The notes under the pieces are model-generated. The model worked only from the letters and a program-made list of their open reading frames with translations, was not told the DNA's origin and did not search any database. Below are positions 15,622 to 24,870 of a stretch of 38,386 nt of DNA, piece by piece. Positions within the stretch are counted from its first letter, which is position 1, and the number at the start of each line of letters is the position of its first letter. The stretch lies in contig NZ_FUWH01000016.1 of the NCBI RefSeq assembly GCF_900167075.1, forward strand, positions 1 to 38,386, read 5' to 3'. This stretch comes from Sediminibacterium ginsengisoli (GTDB lineage Bacteria; Bacteroidota; Bacteroidia; Chitinophagales; Chitinophagaceae). Both the position numbers and the translations under genes were made by a program.

Positions 15622-18600
15622 TCAACTGTAAATTCCGGCTTTACCGGCCAGCTTTCTGTTCTTACGCCTGTGGATCAGCTTATGAACCAGTGCATAGATC
15701 ACCGGCAATATCAGCAGGGTGAGTATGGTGGAAGTGATCAGACCTCCGATCACCACGATAGCCAGTGGTTTCTGCGTTTCAGATCCGATGCCGGTGCTGA
15801 TGGCTGCAGGTATAAGTCCGATAGCGGCCATGAGTGCCGTCATTACCACAGGCCGCACCCTTGAGATCACGCCCACACGGACGGCGTCGTCGAGTGGCAT
15901 TTTCTCTTCCAGGTTTTTCCTGAACACCGAGATCAGTATCACACCATTCTGGATACAGACCCCGAACAGCGCAATGAAACCGATGCCCGCACTGATACTG
16001 AAATTGAATCCGGTAACATGCAGCGCAAGAATACCTCCGATCAGGGCAAACGGTACATTCATGATTGTCAGCAATGCATCTTTCACATTGCCGAACGTGA
16101 TGAACAACAGCAGGAAGATCACGAGCAGGCAGCCGGGTACTACCCGGGTCAGCGTATTCGTAGCCCTGATCTGGTTCTCGAATTCGCCGTTCCAGGTAGT
16201 TTTGTAGCCTTCGGGAATTTTTACATTGGCTGCCACTTTAGCCTGTGCTTCGCGGATAGTACTACCGAGATCACGGCCGCGTATGGAGAATTTCACGGCG
16301 ATATAACGCATGTTGTTATCGCGGTAAATGAAGGCAGGGCCGGTAAGTGTTTTAATGTCCGCGATATTCTTCAGTGGAACCTTACCGCCGTCATTTGCAG
16401 GAACCATCAGTCTTTCGATCTTGTCCTGATCGTCGCGGAAACCTTCCTGGTAACGTATGCGGATATCGAATTTGCGTTCACCTTCGTATAACTGCGTAGC
16501 TGCTTTACCACCAATGGCCATTTCAATCACGCTCTGTGCATCTGCGGTGCTTACGCCATAAAATGCCATTTTACGCTGATCGAGTTCGATGCGGAATTCA
16601 GGCTGCCCGAGGTTTTTCAATATCCCAAGATCTTCCACGCCCTGAACGGTTTTCAATTGTGCCATTACATCTTTTGCCGCCTTATCCAGCGTGTTGAAAT
16701 CCGAACCGAATATTTTTACGGCAAGGGCCGCAGGCACACCTGCAACAGCTTCCGCTACGTTATCGCGGATGGGTTGAGAATAGTTGAATACGATACCCGG
16801 GAATTTACTCAGCTGTTTATCCATATCGGCGATCAGGTCATCAACCGTGCCTTTTCTTTCCCATTGTTTCGCAGGTTTCAGGTCTACCTGGATCTGCACA
16901 TTGAAGAATCCTTTCGGATCGGTTCCGTCGTTGGTACGGCCTACCTGTGTGAGTGTTTGTTTTACTTCCGGAAAGCGCTGTAGTACATCAACCATTTTTG
17001 CTGAGATCGTATTGGCTTCATCCAGGGAAACACTCATGGGAAGTTCGGCAGTTACCCATAAAGCGCCTTCGTTCAGCTGCGGCAGGAACTCTGTTCCCAG
17101 TAATTTGGCAGAGAACAGGCTGAGCCCCATGGCTGCAATTGCCACCAGCACGCTTTTCTTTTTATTGCGATATACAACTGCCAGTAATTTGCCAATGCCT
17201 TTTTCAAAAAAGGATACTACTATATTATGCTTCTCCCGGACATTCTTTCTTAAAAGGATGCTGGACAATGCCGGCACCAGTGTTAAGGTGAAGAGGAGCG
17301 CCCCTAACAACGCAAAACCGAGTGTATAAGCCAGCGGCGAGAACATCTTGCCTTCCACTTTCTGGAACGCGAAGATCGGGATCAGGCAGGTAATGATGAT
17401 CAGTTTGGAAAAGAAGATCGCTTTGCCCATTTCAGCACCTTTGGTCTTGAACAGCCCCAGCTTCGCCAGTTTGTTGAAACGTTCCATTCCCACTTCCCGT
17501 GCCTTATGATCGAGTGCCACAAAGAGCCCTTCCACCATTACCACGGCACCATCTATAATGATTCCAAAATCGACCGGGCCCATACTGAGCAGGTTGGCTG
17601 TCATTCCTTTCATACGCATACAGATGAATGCAAATAGGAGCGACAGGGGAATCACAATGCTTACAGTAACGGTTGTACGCCAGTCGGCCATAAAGATCAG
17701 TACAATAGCCGTTACCAGTATAATACCTTCCACCAGGTTATGGATCACTGTCTCCGTACAAAAATCGATCAGGTTGGTACGATCGTAAAAGGTAGAGATC
17801 GTTACACCTTTGGGTAATACACCTGAGTTAAGTTCGTTTACCTTTTCCCGGATCCGGTTCAGCACTTCGGCTGGGTTTTCACCTTTGCGCATGACGATAA
17901 TACCTTCGATCTGGTTCTGCTGCCTGTTCAGCGCTACCTGTCCGAGTTTAGGCTTGCTGCTTTCGATCACCGTTCCGATATTTCTTACGAGGATGGGAAC
18001 ATTATCGATACGGGTGATGATCACGTTATTGATATCATCGATATTATCCAGTAAACCGATACCGCGCACCACATAACTCTGCCCGTTCTTGTTGATCACA
18101 TCGCCACCCACATTGATATTACTTTTTGCTACGGCATTGTATACATCGATAGAGGAAAGGTTGTATTTTGTAAGCAGGTTCGGATCCACACTGATCTCGA
18201 AAGTTTTCTCTTCACCTCCAAAACTGTTCACATCTGCAACGCCGGGTACCGATTTGAACTGCCTGTCGAGCACCCAGTTCTGTAAAGTGGTCAGATCCCG
18301 TATGGTTGTTGTTTTACTTTGCAACGTATAACGGAAGATCTCACCCGTAGGGCCATAAGGCGGCTGCACATCCGGCTTGATCCCTTCCGGCAGATCGGCA
18401 CCGTTGAGCCGGCTCATGACCTGCTGCCGCGCAAATGCATCATCCACATCATCGTCGAAAATAATCCGGATATAGGAAAGCCCGAATGAAGAAGTGGTTC
18501 TGAGGTTCGATTTTTTCTGCACCGAGTTCAATACGGTCTCCAGCGGAATGGTGATGAATTTCTCAACTTCTTCAGCGCTCCGGCCCGGCCACTGGGTAAT

Positions 18601-18756
18601 GATGATGATCTGTGTATTGGTAACGTCGGGAAATGTTTCAATCGGCGTTTCCTTGTAACTCCATACGCCAAGTGCAGCAATCACCGCGGTCAGGAAGAAC
18701 ACGAGGTAACGGTGGCGTAGTGAAAAATGTATGATATTTTTAATGAATTTGTTCAT
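15622..18756 (-). CDS. czcA: CzcA-type heavy-metal efflux RND transporter
   Basis: A protein of 1044 residues, the usual size of HME-RND pumps. The N-terminus has one span and then PIETFPDVTNTQI. In the TM4 region the motif DFGIIIDGAVVMVE puts acidic residues at D396, D402 and E409 with the D-x5-D-x6-E spacing of the CzcA (Zn/Co/Cd) subgroup; CusA-type (Cu/Ag) pumps have a different motif. C-terminal blocks GIGFIALFGVCIQNGVILIS and VRPVVMTALMAAIGL in part match the proton relay region. It is the inner-membrane pump of a CzcCBA tripartite efflux system, with the adaptor 27 bases upstream and TolC before that. The metal preference is inferred from the motif. Confidence 0.85.
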   Translation of the reverse strand: MNKFIKNIIHFSLRHRYLVFFLTAVIAALGVWSYKETPIETFPDVTNTQIIIITQWPGRSAEEVEKFITIPLETVLNSVQKKSNLRTTSSFGLSYIRIIFDDDVDDAFARQQVMSRLNGADLPEGIKPDVQPPYGPTGEIFRYTLQSKTTTIRDLTTLQNWVLDRQFKSVPGVADVNSFGGEEKTFEISVDPNLLTKYNLSSIDVYNAVAKSNINVGGDVINKNGQSYVVRGIGLLDNIDDINNVIITRIDNVPILVRNIGTVIESSKPKLGQVALNRQQNQIEGIIVMRKGENPAEVLNRIREKVNELNSGVLPKGVTISTFYDRTNLIDFCTETVIHNLVEGIILVTAIVLIFMADWRTTVTVSIVIPLSLLFAFICMRMKGMTANLLSMGPVDFGIIIDGAVVMVEGLFVALDHKAREVGMERFNKLAKLGLFKTKGAEMGKAIFFSKLIIITCLIPIFAFQKVEGKMFSPLAYTLGFALLGALLFTLTLVPALSSILLRKNVREKHNIVVSFFEKGIGKLLAVVYRNKKKSVLVAIAAMGLSLFSAKLLGTEFLPQLNEGALWVTAELPMSVSLDEANTISAKMVDVLQRFPEVKQTLTQVGRTNDGTDPKGFFNVQIQVDLKPAKQWERKGTVDDLIADMDKQLSKFPGIVFNYSQPIRDNVAEAVAGVPAALAVKIFGSDFNTLDKAAKDVMAQLKTVQGVEDLGILKNLGQPEFRIELDQRKMAFYGVSTADAQSVIEMAIGGKAATQLYEGERKFDIRIRYQEGFRDDQDKIERLMVPANDGGKVPLKNIADIKTLTGPAFIYRDNNMRYIAVKFSIRGRDLGSTIREAQAKVAANVKIPEGYKTTWNGEFENQIRATNTLTRVVPGCLLVIFLLLFITFGNVKDALLTIMNVPFALIGGILALHVTGFNFSISAGIGFIALFGVCIQNGVILISVFRKNLEEKMPLDDAVRVGVISRVRPVVMTALMAAIGLIPAAISTGIGSETQKPLAIVVIGGLITSTILTLLILPVIYALVHKLIHRRKNRKLAGKAGIYS

Positions 18757-18783
18757 GGTACATGCTTTTGTTTACCGGAAACA

Positions 18784-19890
18784 TTATTGCTCTGTCAATG
18801 CCCTGTACAACAGGATCTGGTTCTGGCTGATCACCACATCACCGGCCTGCAGACCCGATTTCAGGTAAGTGATATTGCCGACGGTTTTGCGGATCTCCAC
18901 TTCGCGTATTTCCAGGTTGCAGTTACCGTGATACACCACCACGAATTTTTTACTGTTATCGAAAATGACTGCTTCGGACGGAATGCTCACCGTTTTTTCT
19001 GCAAGCTGGTTCGCAATCACAACGGTGGTGAACATTTCAGGTTTGAGCATGAAGCCTTCATTGGGCAAGGTCATACGGATATGCATTACCTTATTCAAAG
19101 GATCCAGTACTTCACTGATCTTATCGATTTTCGCATTGAATGTTTTACCCGGGTAAGCTAGTGTGGTGATCAATGCATTGTCGCCCAGTTTCACTTTGGA
19201 GATATCGGCTTCAAATACATTAGCGAGCACCCATACATGACTGAGGTCTGAAATTGTAAACAGGCTGTTGCTGTTATCGGTACGGATATAACTTCCGGCC
19301 GTTGTATTTTTTTCCACGATAAAACCACTGGCGGGTGCGGTAATGATATAATTCCCGTTGGCATTGGTATGGCCGCCACCATTGATCTGGATCTGGTCGT
19401 TTACTTTTTTACTGGCGATCATTGCCTTCTCATAGTTTTCCTTCGCCAGTGTATATTCCCTTTCGCTGCTGATCCCTTTTTCGTACAGACTTTTTGCATT
19501 ATTGAGTTCTCTTTTCGCAATTGCCACATCTGCGGAACTGCTGCGCAGATCACTGTAGTTACCTGCAACATCTGCACTGCGGATCACGGCAAGCGTCTGG
19601 CCTTTGGTTACCCGATCGCCCAGTGAAACTTTAACTTCAAGTACCTGTCCGCCGCTGAAAGGGAAGACCTTCACTACTTTATTTTCATCGAAGCTTACTT
19701 CACCGGAGAGCGAAAGCTGGCTGCTGATATTGGAGATAGCAGCAGTATCCAGTTTAATCAGATGGCTCATCGAGTCACTGATGCATACTTTTGTTGGTGC
19801 TGCGGGCGGTGCTTCTGTTTTCTCTTTGCAGGAAGTGAACAGAATACCTGAAGAGAAAACGATACTTATAATAATGTTGATTTTTTTCAT
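18784..19890 (-). CDS. czcB: RND efflux periplasmic adaptor lipoprotein (CzcB-like)
   Basis: A 368-residue membrane fusion protein. The N-terminus MKKINIIISIVFSSG ends in the lipobox LFTSC (Cys 21), so it is lipid-anchored. Barrel-sandwich (lipoyl-like) halves are FPFSGGQVLEVKVSLGDRV (residues about 75-93) and YIITAPASGFIVEKNTTAGS near residue 175, separated by a coiled-coil hairpin (residues about 110-165). Beta-barrel and membrane-proximal domains follow. It bridges CzcA and the TolC-like channel across the periplasm. The stop is 27 bases before the pump gene and the start 25 bases after the TolC gene, a tight operon. Confidence 0.9.
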   Translation of the reverse strand: MKKINIIISIVFSSGILFTSCKEKTEAPPAAPTKVCISDSMSHLIKLDTAAISNISSQLSLSGEVSFDENKVVKVFPFSGGQVLEVKVSLGDRVTKGQTLAVIRSADVAGNYSDLRSSSADVAIAKRELNNAKSLYEKGISSEREYTLAKENYEKAMIASKKVNDQIQINGGGHTNANGNYIITAPASGFIVEKNTTAGSYIRTDNSNSLFTISDLSHVWVLANVFEADISKVKLGDNALITTLAYPGKTFNAKIDKISEVLDPLNKVMHIRMTLPNEGFMLKPEMFTTVVIANQLAEKTVSIPSEAVIFDNSKKFVVVYHGNCNLEIREVEIRKTVGNITYLKSGLQAGDVVISQNQILLYRALTEQ

Positions 19891-19915
19891 GTTCTGATAT
19901 TTTATGGTACAGGGT

Positions 19916-21226
19916 TTAGCGGATCACATCTTTACCAACCTGGTAATTCAGTTCTTCTTTGGCAAGCCGGAGATTCAGCTGTTGTTGTAACAATTTCAGC
20001 CGGGCTTCGCGGTAGGCATCGGAAAAATCGATGAACTCGAGCAGGTTGATCTGCCGGTTACGATAGCTCTCCGTTACATTGCCGAACATGCGATTGTATT
20101 CACTGTAGAAGTCTGTCTGTTCTGTACCGGCCGCTTTTTGCGTGATATAAAGCTTGTTTAAGGCATTGGTGATATTACTGTTCATCTGCTGTGTTACCTG
20201 CAGCAGGTTGGTTTCTTCCTGTTTTACATTAAAGTTTGCCGCTTTGATATTACCCTGGTTCTTATTGAAAATATTCAGTGGCAGTGAAACGCTGAGACCC
20301 ACATAATGCGGCGCGTAATTGCTGTTGTGATCATATTCAGGGCCAAGCGTTATATCCGGTGAACGTAATGCTTTCTGATAACGCAGGTTCTGCTGCTGGT
20401 ACAATATCTGCGACTGCTGCAATGCATAAGCCGGGTTATTCTGTTTAGCTGTAGCGATCAGGTCATCCAGTACCATTAACGGTACCTGGCTGCCGGCATC
20501 TGTGGCAGCGGCAACAATGAACTGATTGCCCTCCAGTTGAAGGAGAATACGCAGGTCGGTCTGTACATTGGCCAGCTGCGCATCATTATCTGCGAGGTCC
20601 TGTTGTACGGATAATTGCAGGGCCTGGATCCGCAGCAGGTCTTTGCGTGCGGTATTACCCGCTTTTTCCTGGGCCTGCATGGCAGTGAACAGCTGGCGGA
20701 TATGCGTGAGTTGTTCCTGGTAGAGCCTGTGAATATTCCAGAGCTGCTCCATGGTATAATAACTGCTGCGCAGCTGGTATTTGAGGTTCCGCATCAGGTC
20801 GTTGAACTGGAGTTCATTGATCCTGGCATTGGTGGTAGCCATATCGATCAGCTTGCCGCGTTTGCCTGCGGTTTTGATCAGCTGCTGGATCTGTATAAAA
20901 TACTGTCCCTGCAGATCACCATTGGCATCTTTACCATGAGCGAAGAATTTACCATTGGCATAGATATTCTGATCGGTCTGGAGCACCGGGTTATCCCAGT
21001 ATTTCGCTTGTTCTATCAGGGCCTTGGAAGCATCGATACTGTAACGGGAAGCTACGAGATCGAGATTTTTTTCCATAAAGATCCTTTCGGCATCGGGTAA
21101 ACTAAGCCTTAAAGTATCGGTACGGTCATTTTGTGCACACAAAGGGGCACAGAGGAGCAGGAGCATAAAAATGCCCACACTTCCCCTAAGGATGGCATGC
21201 CATCCCCATACACGGGTCGGTAACAT
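19916..21226 (-). CDS. czcC: TolC family outer membrane efflux protein (CzcC-like)
   Basis: A protein of 436 residues from ATG 21226; a GTG at 21262 would add 12 residues but lies before the natural signal peptide, which ends near residue 32 (LLLLCAPLCAQ). The body consists of long amphipathic helices with heptad-like Leu/Ala/Gln runs (LDLVASRYSIDASKALIEQ and LQQQLNLRLAKEELNYQ) in two repeats, as in OEP/TolC proteins, with SVSLPLNIFNKNQGN marking the usual strand-turn. It forms the outer membrane channel of the heavy-metal efflux system. Confidence 0.85.
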   Translation of the reverse strand: MLPTRVWGWHAILRGSVGIFMLLLLCAPLCAQNDRTDTLRLSLPDAERIFMEKNLDLVASRYSIDASKALIEQAKYWDNPVLQTDQNIYANGKFFAHGKDANGDLQGQYFIQIQQLIKTAGKRGKLIDMATTNARINELQFNDLMRNLKYQLRSSYYTMEQLWNIHRLYQEQLTHIRQLFTAMQAQEKAGNTARKDLLRIQALQLSVQQDLADNDAQLANVQTDLRILLQLEGNQFIVAAATDAGSQVPLMVLDDLIATAKQNNPAYALQQSQILYQQQNLRYQKALRSPDITLGPEYDHNSNYAPHYVGLSVSLPLNIFNKNQGNIKAANFNVKQEETNLLQVTQQMNSNITNALNKLYITQKAAGTEQTDFYSEYNRMFGNVTESYRNRQINLLEFIDFSDAYREARLKLLQQQLNLRLAKEELNYQVGKDVIR

Positions 21227-21326
21227 GGTTTCTGTTTTAGAGTATTGCAATAAAATAATCACTGGCTATACGCATACGCTATAGCTCTGTGGAGCAGACG
21301 GTGTTCAGGTCTGTGTGTAGGCCTGT

Positions 21327-21713
21327 TCAGGCTTTGGGAGGAGGGGGTGTGATCTCTCTTGCAAAACGAACCGTTTTATTGTCGTCCACAGGTGTACTGT
21401 AACGCGCAGAAACGGTGTATTGGACAGAGTTGTCAACAAGTGTCGATTGATTGAATAATTTGATCGTAATATGCTTCTGCACCTGCGATTGCTTTTCTTC
21501 ATGCTGCAGGTTTTCAGGGAAAGCGTTTTTCTTTCCCAATACGACTTCGGCAAAATATTCAACCAATGTGTTCAGGTCATTGTATTCGACAACAGTAGCA
21601 GAGGAAGTGCCCATAGGCTGGAAATTGATGGCATCTGTAGACAGGTTCAATATCTGCAGGGCCATCAGAAATAAAAAAATACGTTGGGTGGTATGTATTA
21701 TTTTTTTTCTCAC
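21327..21713 (-). CDS. Small exported protein with PPPPKA tail, first gene of efflux operon
   Basis: A 128-residue protein, starting at GTG 21713, with an N-terminal hydrophobic stretch (IIHTTQRIFLFLMALQIL) that could be a signal peptide or anchor. The mature part has mixed polar and beta-like segments and ends REITPPPPKA. The same ending, with Asn for Thr, occurs in the last gene of the operon (15128-15529); outside the tail the two do not look alike. It lies 100 bases upstream of the TolC gene. The function is unknown. A conserved short tail suggests a common partner or a localisation signal. Confidence 0.55.
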   Translation of the reverse strand: MRKKIIHTTQRIFLFLMALQILNLSTDAINFQPMGTSSATVVEYNDLNTLVEYFAEVVLGKKNAFPENLQHEEKQSQVQKHITIKLFNQSTLVDNSVQYTVSARYSTPVDDNKTVRFAREITPPPPKA

Positions 21714-21890
21714 CAGGGTTTAGACTACATACAAAGTACAGCTATGATTTTTAAAAAGATTGTTAATGATTTAGAAATCAGACAATGATAATATGTTAAT
21801 GATCATAATCTGCCCTTTTAAATACCAATAATACCGTTGATCAGTAATGCTGTTTTTGGGAAACGCAGACTATGCATTTTTAGTAAAAAA

Positions 21891-22817
21891 ATGAAGCTCA
21901 GTATAATAGTAATCGCATGTTTTCTTACCTCTTCCGCGTTATCTGCCCAGGAAGCCGCCAAACCTGTTATGTTTGCGCCGGGTATTATTTCTGCAGGATC
22001 GCATGAACTCAATGCTTCTTTTACAAAGAATGAAAAAACAGTTTTTTACAGCAGAACTACTACGGGGTGGGGACTGATCGCTATTTACACTTCAAACAAG
22101 CAGGGAAATTCCTGGAGCCAGCCGCAACCTGCACCGTTTACCGGTCAGTATCGGGATACCGATCCGTTTGTGGCGCCGGATGGTAAACGCTTATATTTTA
22201 TGTCTGACAGACCGTTAGCAGGTGAGAAAAGGACCGAATTCGATTATAAATTATTCTATGTGCAGCTGGAAAATGGTAAAATAACCGGAGAACCGCAGCC
22301 ATTTGTTTTGCCGGTATCAGCAGGAATGAAACCACAGTATCCGTCTGTAGCGGCCAATGGCAATGCTTATTATTTTTCAAGAGAAGGACGGGATGCAGAT
22401 ATTTATGTATCGAAGCTGTTGAACGGACAATACCAGTTGCCGGAGAAGTTATCGTTCAACACGCCGGCAGCCAATGATTTCGACCCGATCATTTCAGCGG
22501 ATGAAAAATTTATCGTGTTCGTGAGTTCAACCAGAACCGGAGGACTTGGCGGTAATGATCTGTGGATCAGTTATAACGAAAATGGCACCTGGACGGAACC
22601 CCGTAATCTCGGTCCTGCGGTGAACACGCCGGGACCGGAGGGCGCACCGGGATTATCGGCAGATAACAAAACCTTGTATTTTTCAGCTTCGAGAGAAACG
22701 CCGGCAACAGACAAACCCTATACGCCGGCCCAATTGGAATCTTTATTCAATTCCTACCGGAACGGCCTGCCGAATATTTATATGGTAAGCCTGAAAGAAT
22801 GGCTGCCCAAATCATAA
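21891..22817 (+). CDS. Secreted TolB/WD40-like beta-propeller protein
   Basis: A 308-residue protein with signal peptide MKLSIIVIACFLTSSALSAQ. It contains PD40-type blades: DPFVAPDGKRLYFMSDR near residue 93, YPSVAANGNAYYFSREGRDADIY (in part) near residue 150, FDPIISADEKFIVFVSS and GAPGLSADNKTLYFSASR further on. Each has the xPxxSPDGKxIxFxS pattern of TolB/PD40 repeats. The ATG at 21891 is chosen over an upstream frame because it starts the signal peptide. It is a periplasmic or surface propeller with unknown partner, standing alone between divergent operons. Confidence 0.85.
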   Translation: MKLSIIVIACFLTSSALSAQEAAKPVMFAPGIISAGSHELNASFTKNEKTVFYSRTTTGWGLIAIYTSNKQGNSWSQPQPAPFTGQYRDTDPFVAPDGKRLYFMSDRPLAGEKRTEFDYKLFYVQLENGKITGEPQPFVLPVSAGMKPQYPSVAANGNAYYFSREGRDADIYVSKLLNGQYQLPEKLSFNTPAANDFDPIISADEKFIVFVSSTRTGGLGGNDLWISYNENGTWTEPRNLGPAVNTPGPEGAPGLSADNKTLYFSASRETPATDKPYTPAQLESLFNSYRNGLPNIYMVSLKEWLPKS

Positions 22818-22898
22818 CAGCAGGAGCTACTGTTCCATAGGTTCACAGGAAACAACTCCATTTATCAAATACTCCGGCTGTATAAGAGCGCCGGTTCC

Positions 22899-22906
22899 TA
22901 CCTTTG
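22899..22906 (+). promoter_or_regulatory. -7 element (TACCTTTG) directly before the ABC exporter start
   Basis: TACCTTTG fits TAnnTTTG. With the start expected about 4 bases past its G, the transcript would begin near 22910, only about 3 bases before the ATG at 22913, suggesting a leaderless or near-leaderless mRNA. No good -33 was seen. Confidence 0.45.
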
Positions 22907-22912
22907 CTCTTC

Positions 22913-24745
22913 ATGAAGCACCTGGCAGCCTTACATCATTATTTCTGGAAATACCGCGTTCGCTTTTTTATCGGCACTTTGTTCGTTGTATTATCGAACT
23001 ATTTTGCAGTTCTGGCGCCACAGGTAACGGGTTTTGTGGTGAATATGGTGCAGCAGCGCTTACCCGGCGCAGCACCGGTTACTTCCAAGCCTGCCCATGA
23101 TATCCTGGTAAGATGGTTTATCGATGCGGTACATGCCGCACAGTTCAGTTTTGGCTGGATGGTGGCCGTTTGCAGTCTTACTATTTTATTGCTGGCAGTG
23201 ATCCGCGGCATCCTGATGTTCTTTATGCGGCAGACCATTATCGTAATGAGCCGACATATCGAGTACGACCAGAAGAACGAGATCTATAACCATTACCAGA
23301 AGCTGGACACCGGTTTCTACAAAACGCACAGCACCGGCGACCTGATGAACCGCATGACGGAAGACGTGAGCCGCGTAAGGATGTACACCGGCCCGGCCAT
23401 CATGTACCTGATCAACCTGGTAACACTGATCGGTTTTTGTGTGGTGAACATGCTGCGTAAGGATGTGACGCTTACTTTGTATGTACTGGCGCCGTTGCCG
23501 CTGCTGGCCATTACTATATATTATGTCAACAGCATCATCAATAAAAAAAGTGAGAAGATCCAGGCACTCCTGTCGGATCTGACCACCAATGCCCAGGAAT
23601 CCTATTCAGGTATCCGGGTCATCAAATCCTTTGTGCAGGAGAAAGCGATGCTCGGCTTTTTCAGGCAGAACAGCGAATCTTACAAACATAATGCGGTAGG
23701 TCTTGCCAAAGTAGAAGCGATCTATTTCCCGAGCATGACCCTGATGATCGGTATCAGCACACTGGTAACTATCCTGATCGGCGGCTTACAGGCATTGCAG
23801 GACACGAGTAAAGTAGGTCTGATCGTTGAATTCGTGATCTATATCAATATGCTCACGTTTCCTGTAAGTGCTATCGGCTGGACGGCCAGCATGATCCAGC
23901 GCGCCGCAGCATCCCAGAAAAGGCTGAACGAATTCCTGAAGACCAAGCCGGCCATTGAAGATGAAGGCCATGCTGCGCCGGTGAAAGTAAGCGGTGATAT
24001 CGTATTCGACAAGGTTACATTTACCTATCCGCATACGGGCATTACTGCGTTGCAGGATATTCAGCTGCAAATAAAAAAAGGCGAGAAAATACTGATATTG
24101 GGACGTACGGGCAGCGGTAAATCTACCCTGGCGCAACTATTGCTCCGGTTCTATGATCCATCGCTGGGAAATATCAGTATAGGAGGGAAGAGCCTGCATG
24201 ATATTGCGCTGAAATCTTTGCGCGAGCAGGTCAGCTATGTGCAGCAGGATGTATTCCTGTTCAGCGATACCGTAAAAGACAATATCAGTTTCGGGCTGGA
24301 AAAACAGGCTACGCAGGAAATGGTGGAACAGGCCGCCGGATTTTCCAGTGTACATAAAGAGATCCTGGGCTTCGACAAAGGTTACGAAACCATGATCGGC
24401 GAGCGCGGCGTAACACTGAGCGGAGGTCAGAAACAACGGATCTCCATTGCCCGTGCACTGATCAAAAATCCGGAGATCGTGGTCTTCGACGACTGCCTCA
24501 GCGCCGTAGATGCCAAGACCGAACATGAAATTGTAAGCAACCTGTACCGTTACCTCCACGATAAAACAGCCATCATCATCACCCACAGGATCTTCTCCTC
24601 ATTCCGCTTCGACAGGATCCTCGTTCTCGACGGCGGTCGCCTGACCGAACAAGGCACCCACGACGAACTGATGGCCCAAAACGGCTATTATGCCGAGCTC
24701 TACCGACTCCAGCTCACCGAAAACCACCGCCAGGACATAGCCTGA
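22913..24745 (+). CDS. ABC exporter half-transporter (MdlA-like, permease and ATPase fused)
   Basis: A 610-residue type IV exporter half. Six membrane spans lie within residues 15-330, followed by the nucleotide-binding domain: Walker A GRTGSGKST at 397-405, Q-loop VQQDVFLF near 443, signature LSGGQ at 502-506, Walker B IVVFDD with D526-D527, D-loop SAVD, H-loop ITHR. The usual catalytic Glu after Walker B is Asp (FDDCLSAVD), as in the degenerate subunit of heterodimeric exporters such as MdlA, yet no partner gene is adjacent. It may pair with a subunit elsewhere or work as a slow homodimer. The substrate is unknown (lipid, peptide or drug). The ATG at 22913 is chosen over TTG 22904 because of the promoter position. 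Confidence 0.85.
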   Translation: MKHLAALHHYFWKYRVRFFIGTLFVVLSNYFAVLAPQVTGFVVNMVQQRLPGAAPVTSKPAHDILVRWFIDAVHAAQFSFGWMVAVCSLTILLLAVIRGILMFFMRQTIIVMSRHIEYDQKNEIYNHYQKLDTGFYKTHSTGDLMNRMTEDVSRVRMYTGPAIMYLINLVTLIGFCVVNMLRKDVTLTLYVLAPLPLLAITIYYVNSIINKKSEKIQALLSDLTTNAQESYSGIRVIKSFVQEKAMLGFFRQNSESYKHNAVGLAKVEAIYFPSMTLMIGISTLVTILIGGLQALQDTSKVGLIVEFVIYINMLTFPVSAIGWTASMIQRAAASQKRLNEFLKTKPAIEDEGHAAPVKVSGDIVFDKVTFTYPHTGITALQDIQLQIKKGEKILILGRTGSGKSTLAQLLLRFYDPSLGNISIGGKSLHDIALKSLREQVSYVQQDVFLFSDTVKDNISFGLEKQATQEMVEQAAGFSSVHKEILGFDKGYETMIGERGVTLSGGQKQRISIARALIKNPEIVVFDDCLSAVDAKTEHEIVSNLYRYLHDKTAIIITHRIFSSFRFDRILVLDGGRLTEQGTHDELMAQNGYYAELYRLQLTENHRQDIA

Positions 24746-24797
24746 AACGCCCTAAAGCGCTGACCAGGTAACTATTTTCAAACATTTTGGGCAAAAT

Positions 24798-24827
24798 TTT
24801 GGTAATTCAATAACAATCATATATTTG
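24798..24827 (+). promoter_or_regulatory. Bacteroidota promoter of the DUF3276 gene (TTTG-N18-TATATTTG)
   Basis: TTTG at 24798-24801 and TATATTTG at 24820-24827 match the -33 and -7 consensus with 18 bases between. The start is predicted near 24831, giving a leader of about 40 bases before GTG 24871. This is the best promoter in the window. Confidence 0.75.
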
Positions 24828-24870
24828 TATTAGTCATAAAAAGGAATTAACCAACCAAAACCTAAAAACT

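Noticed and set aside
15719..18331. Several plus-strand ORFs within the efflux pump gene
   Set aside because: They are antisense shadows of a well-conserved 1044-residue RND pump.
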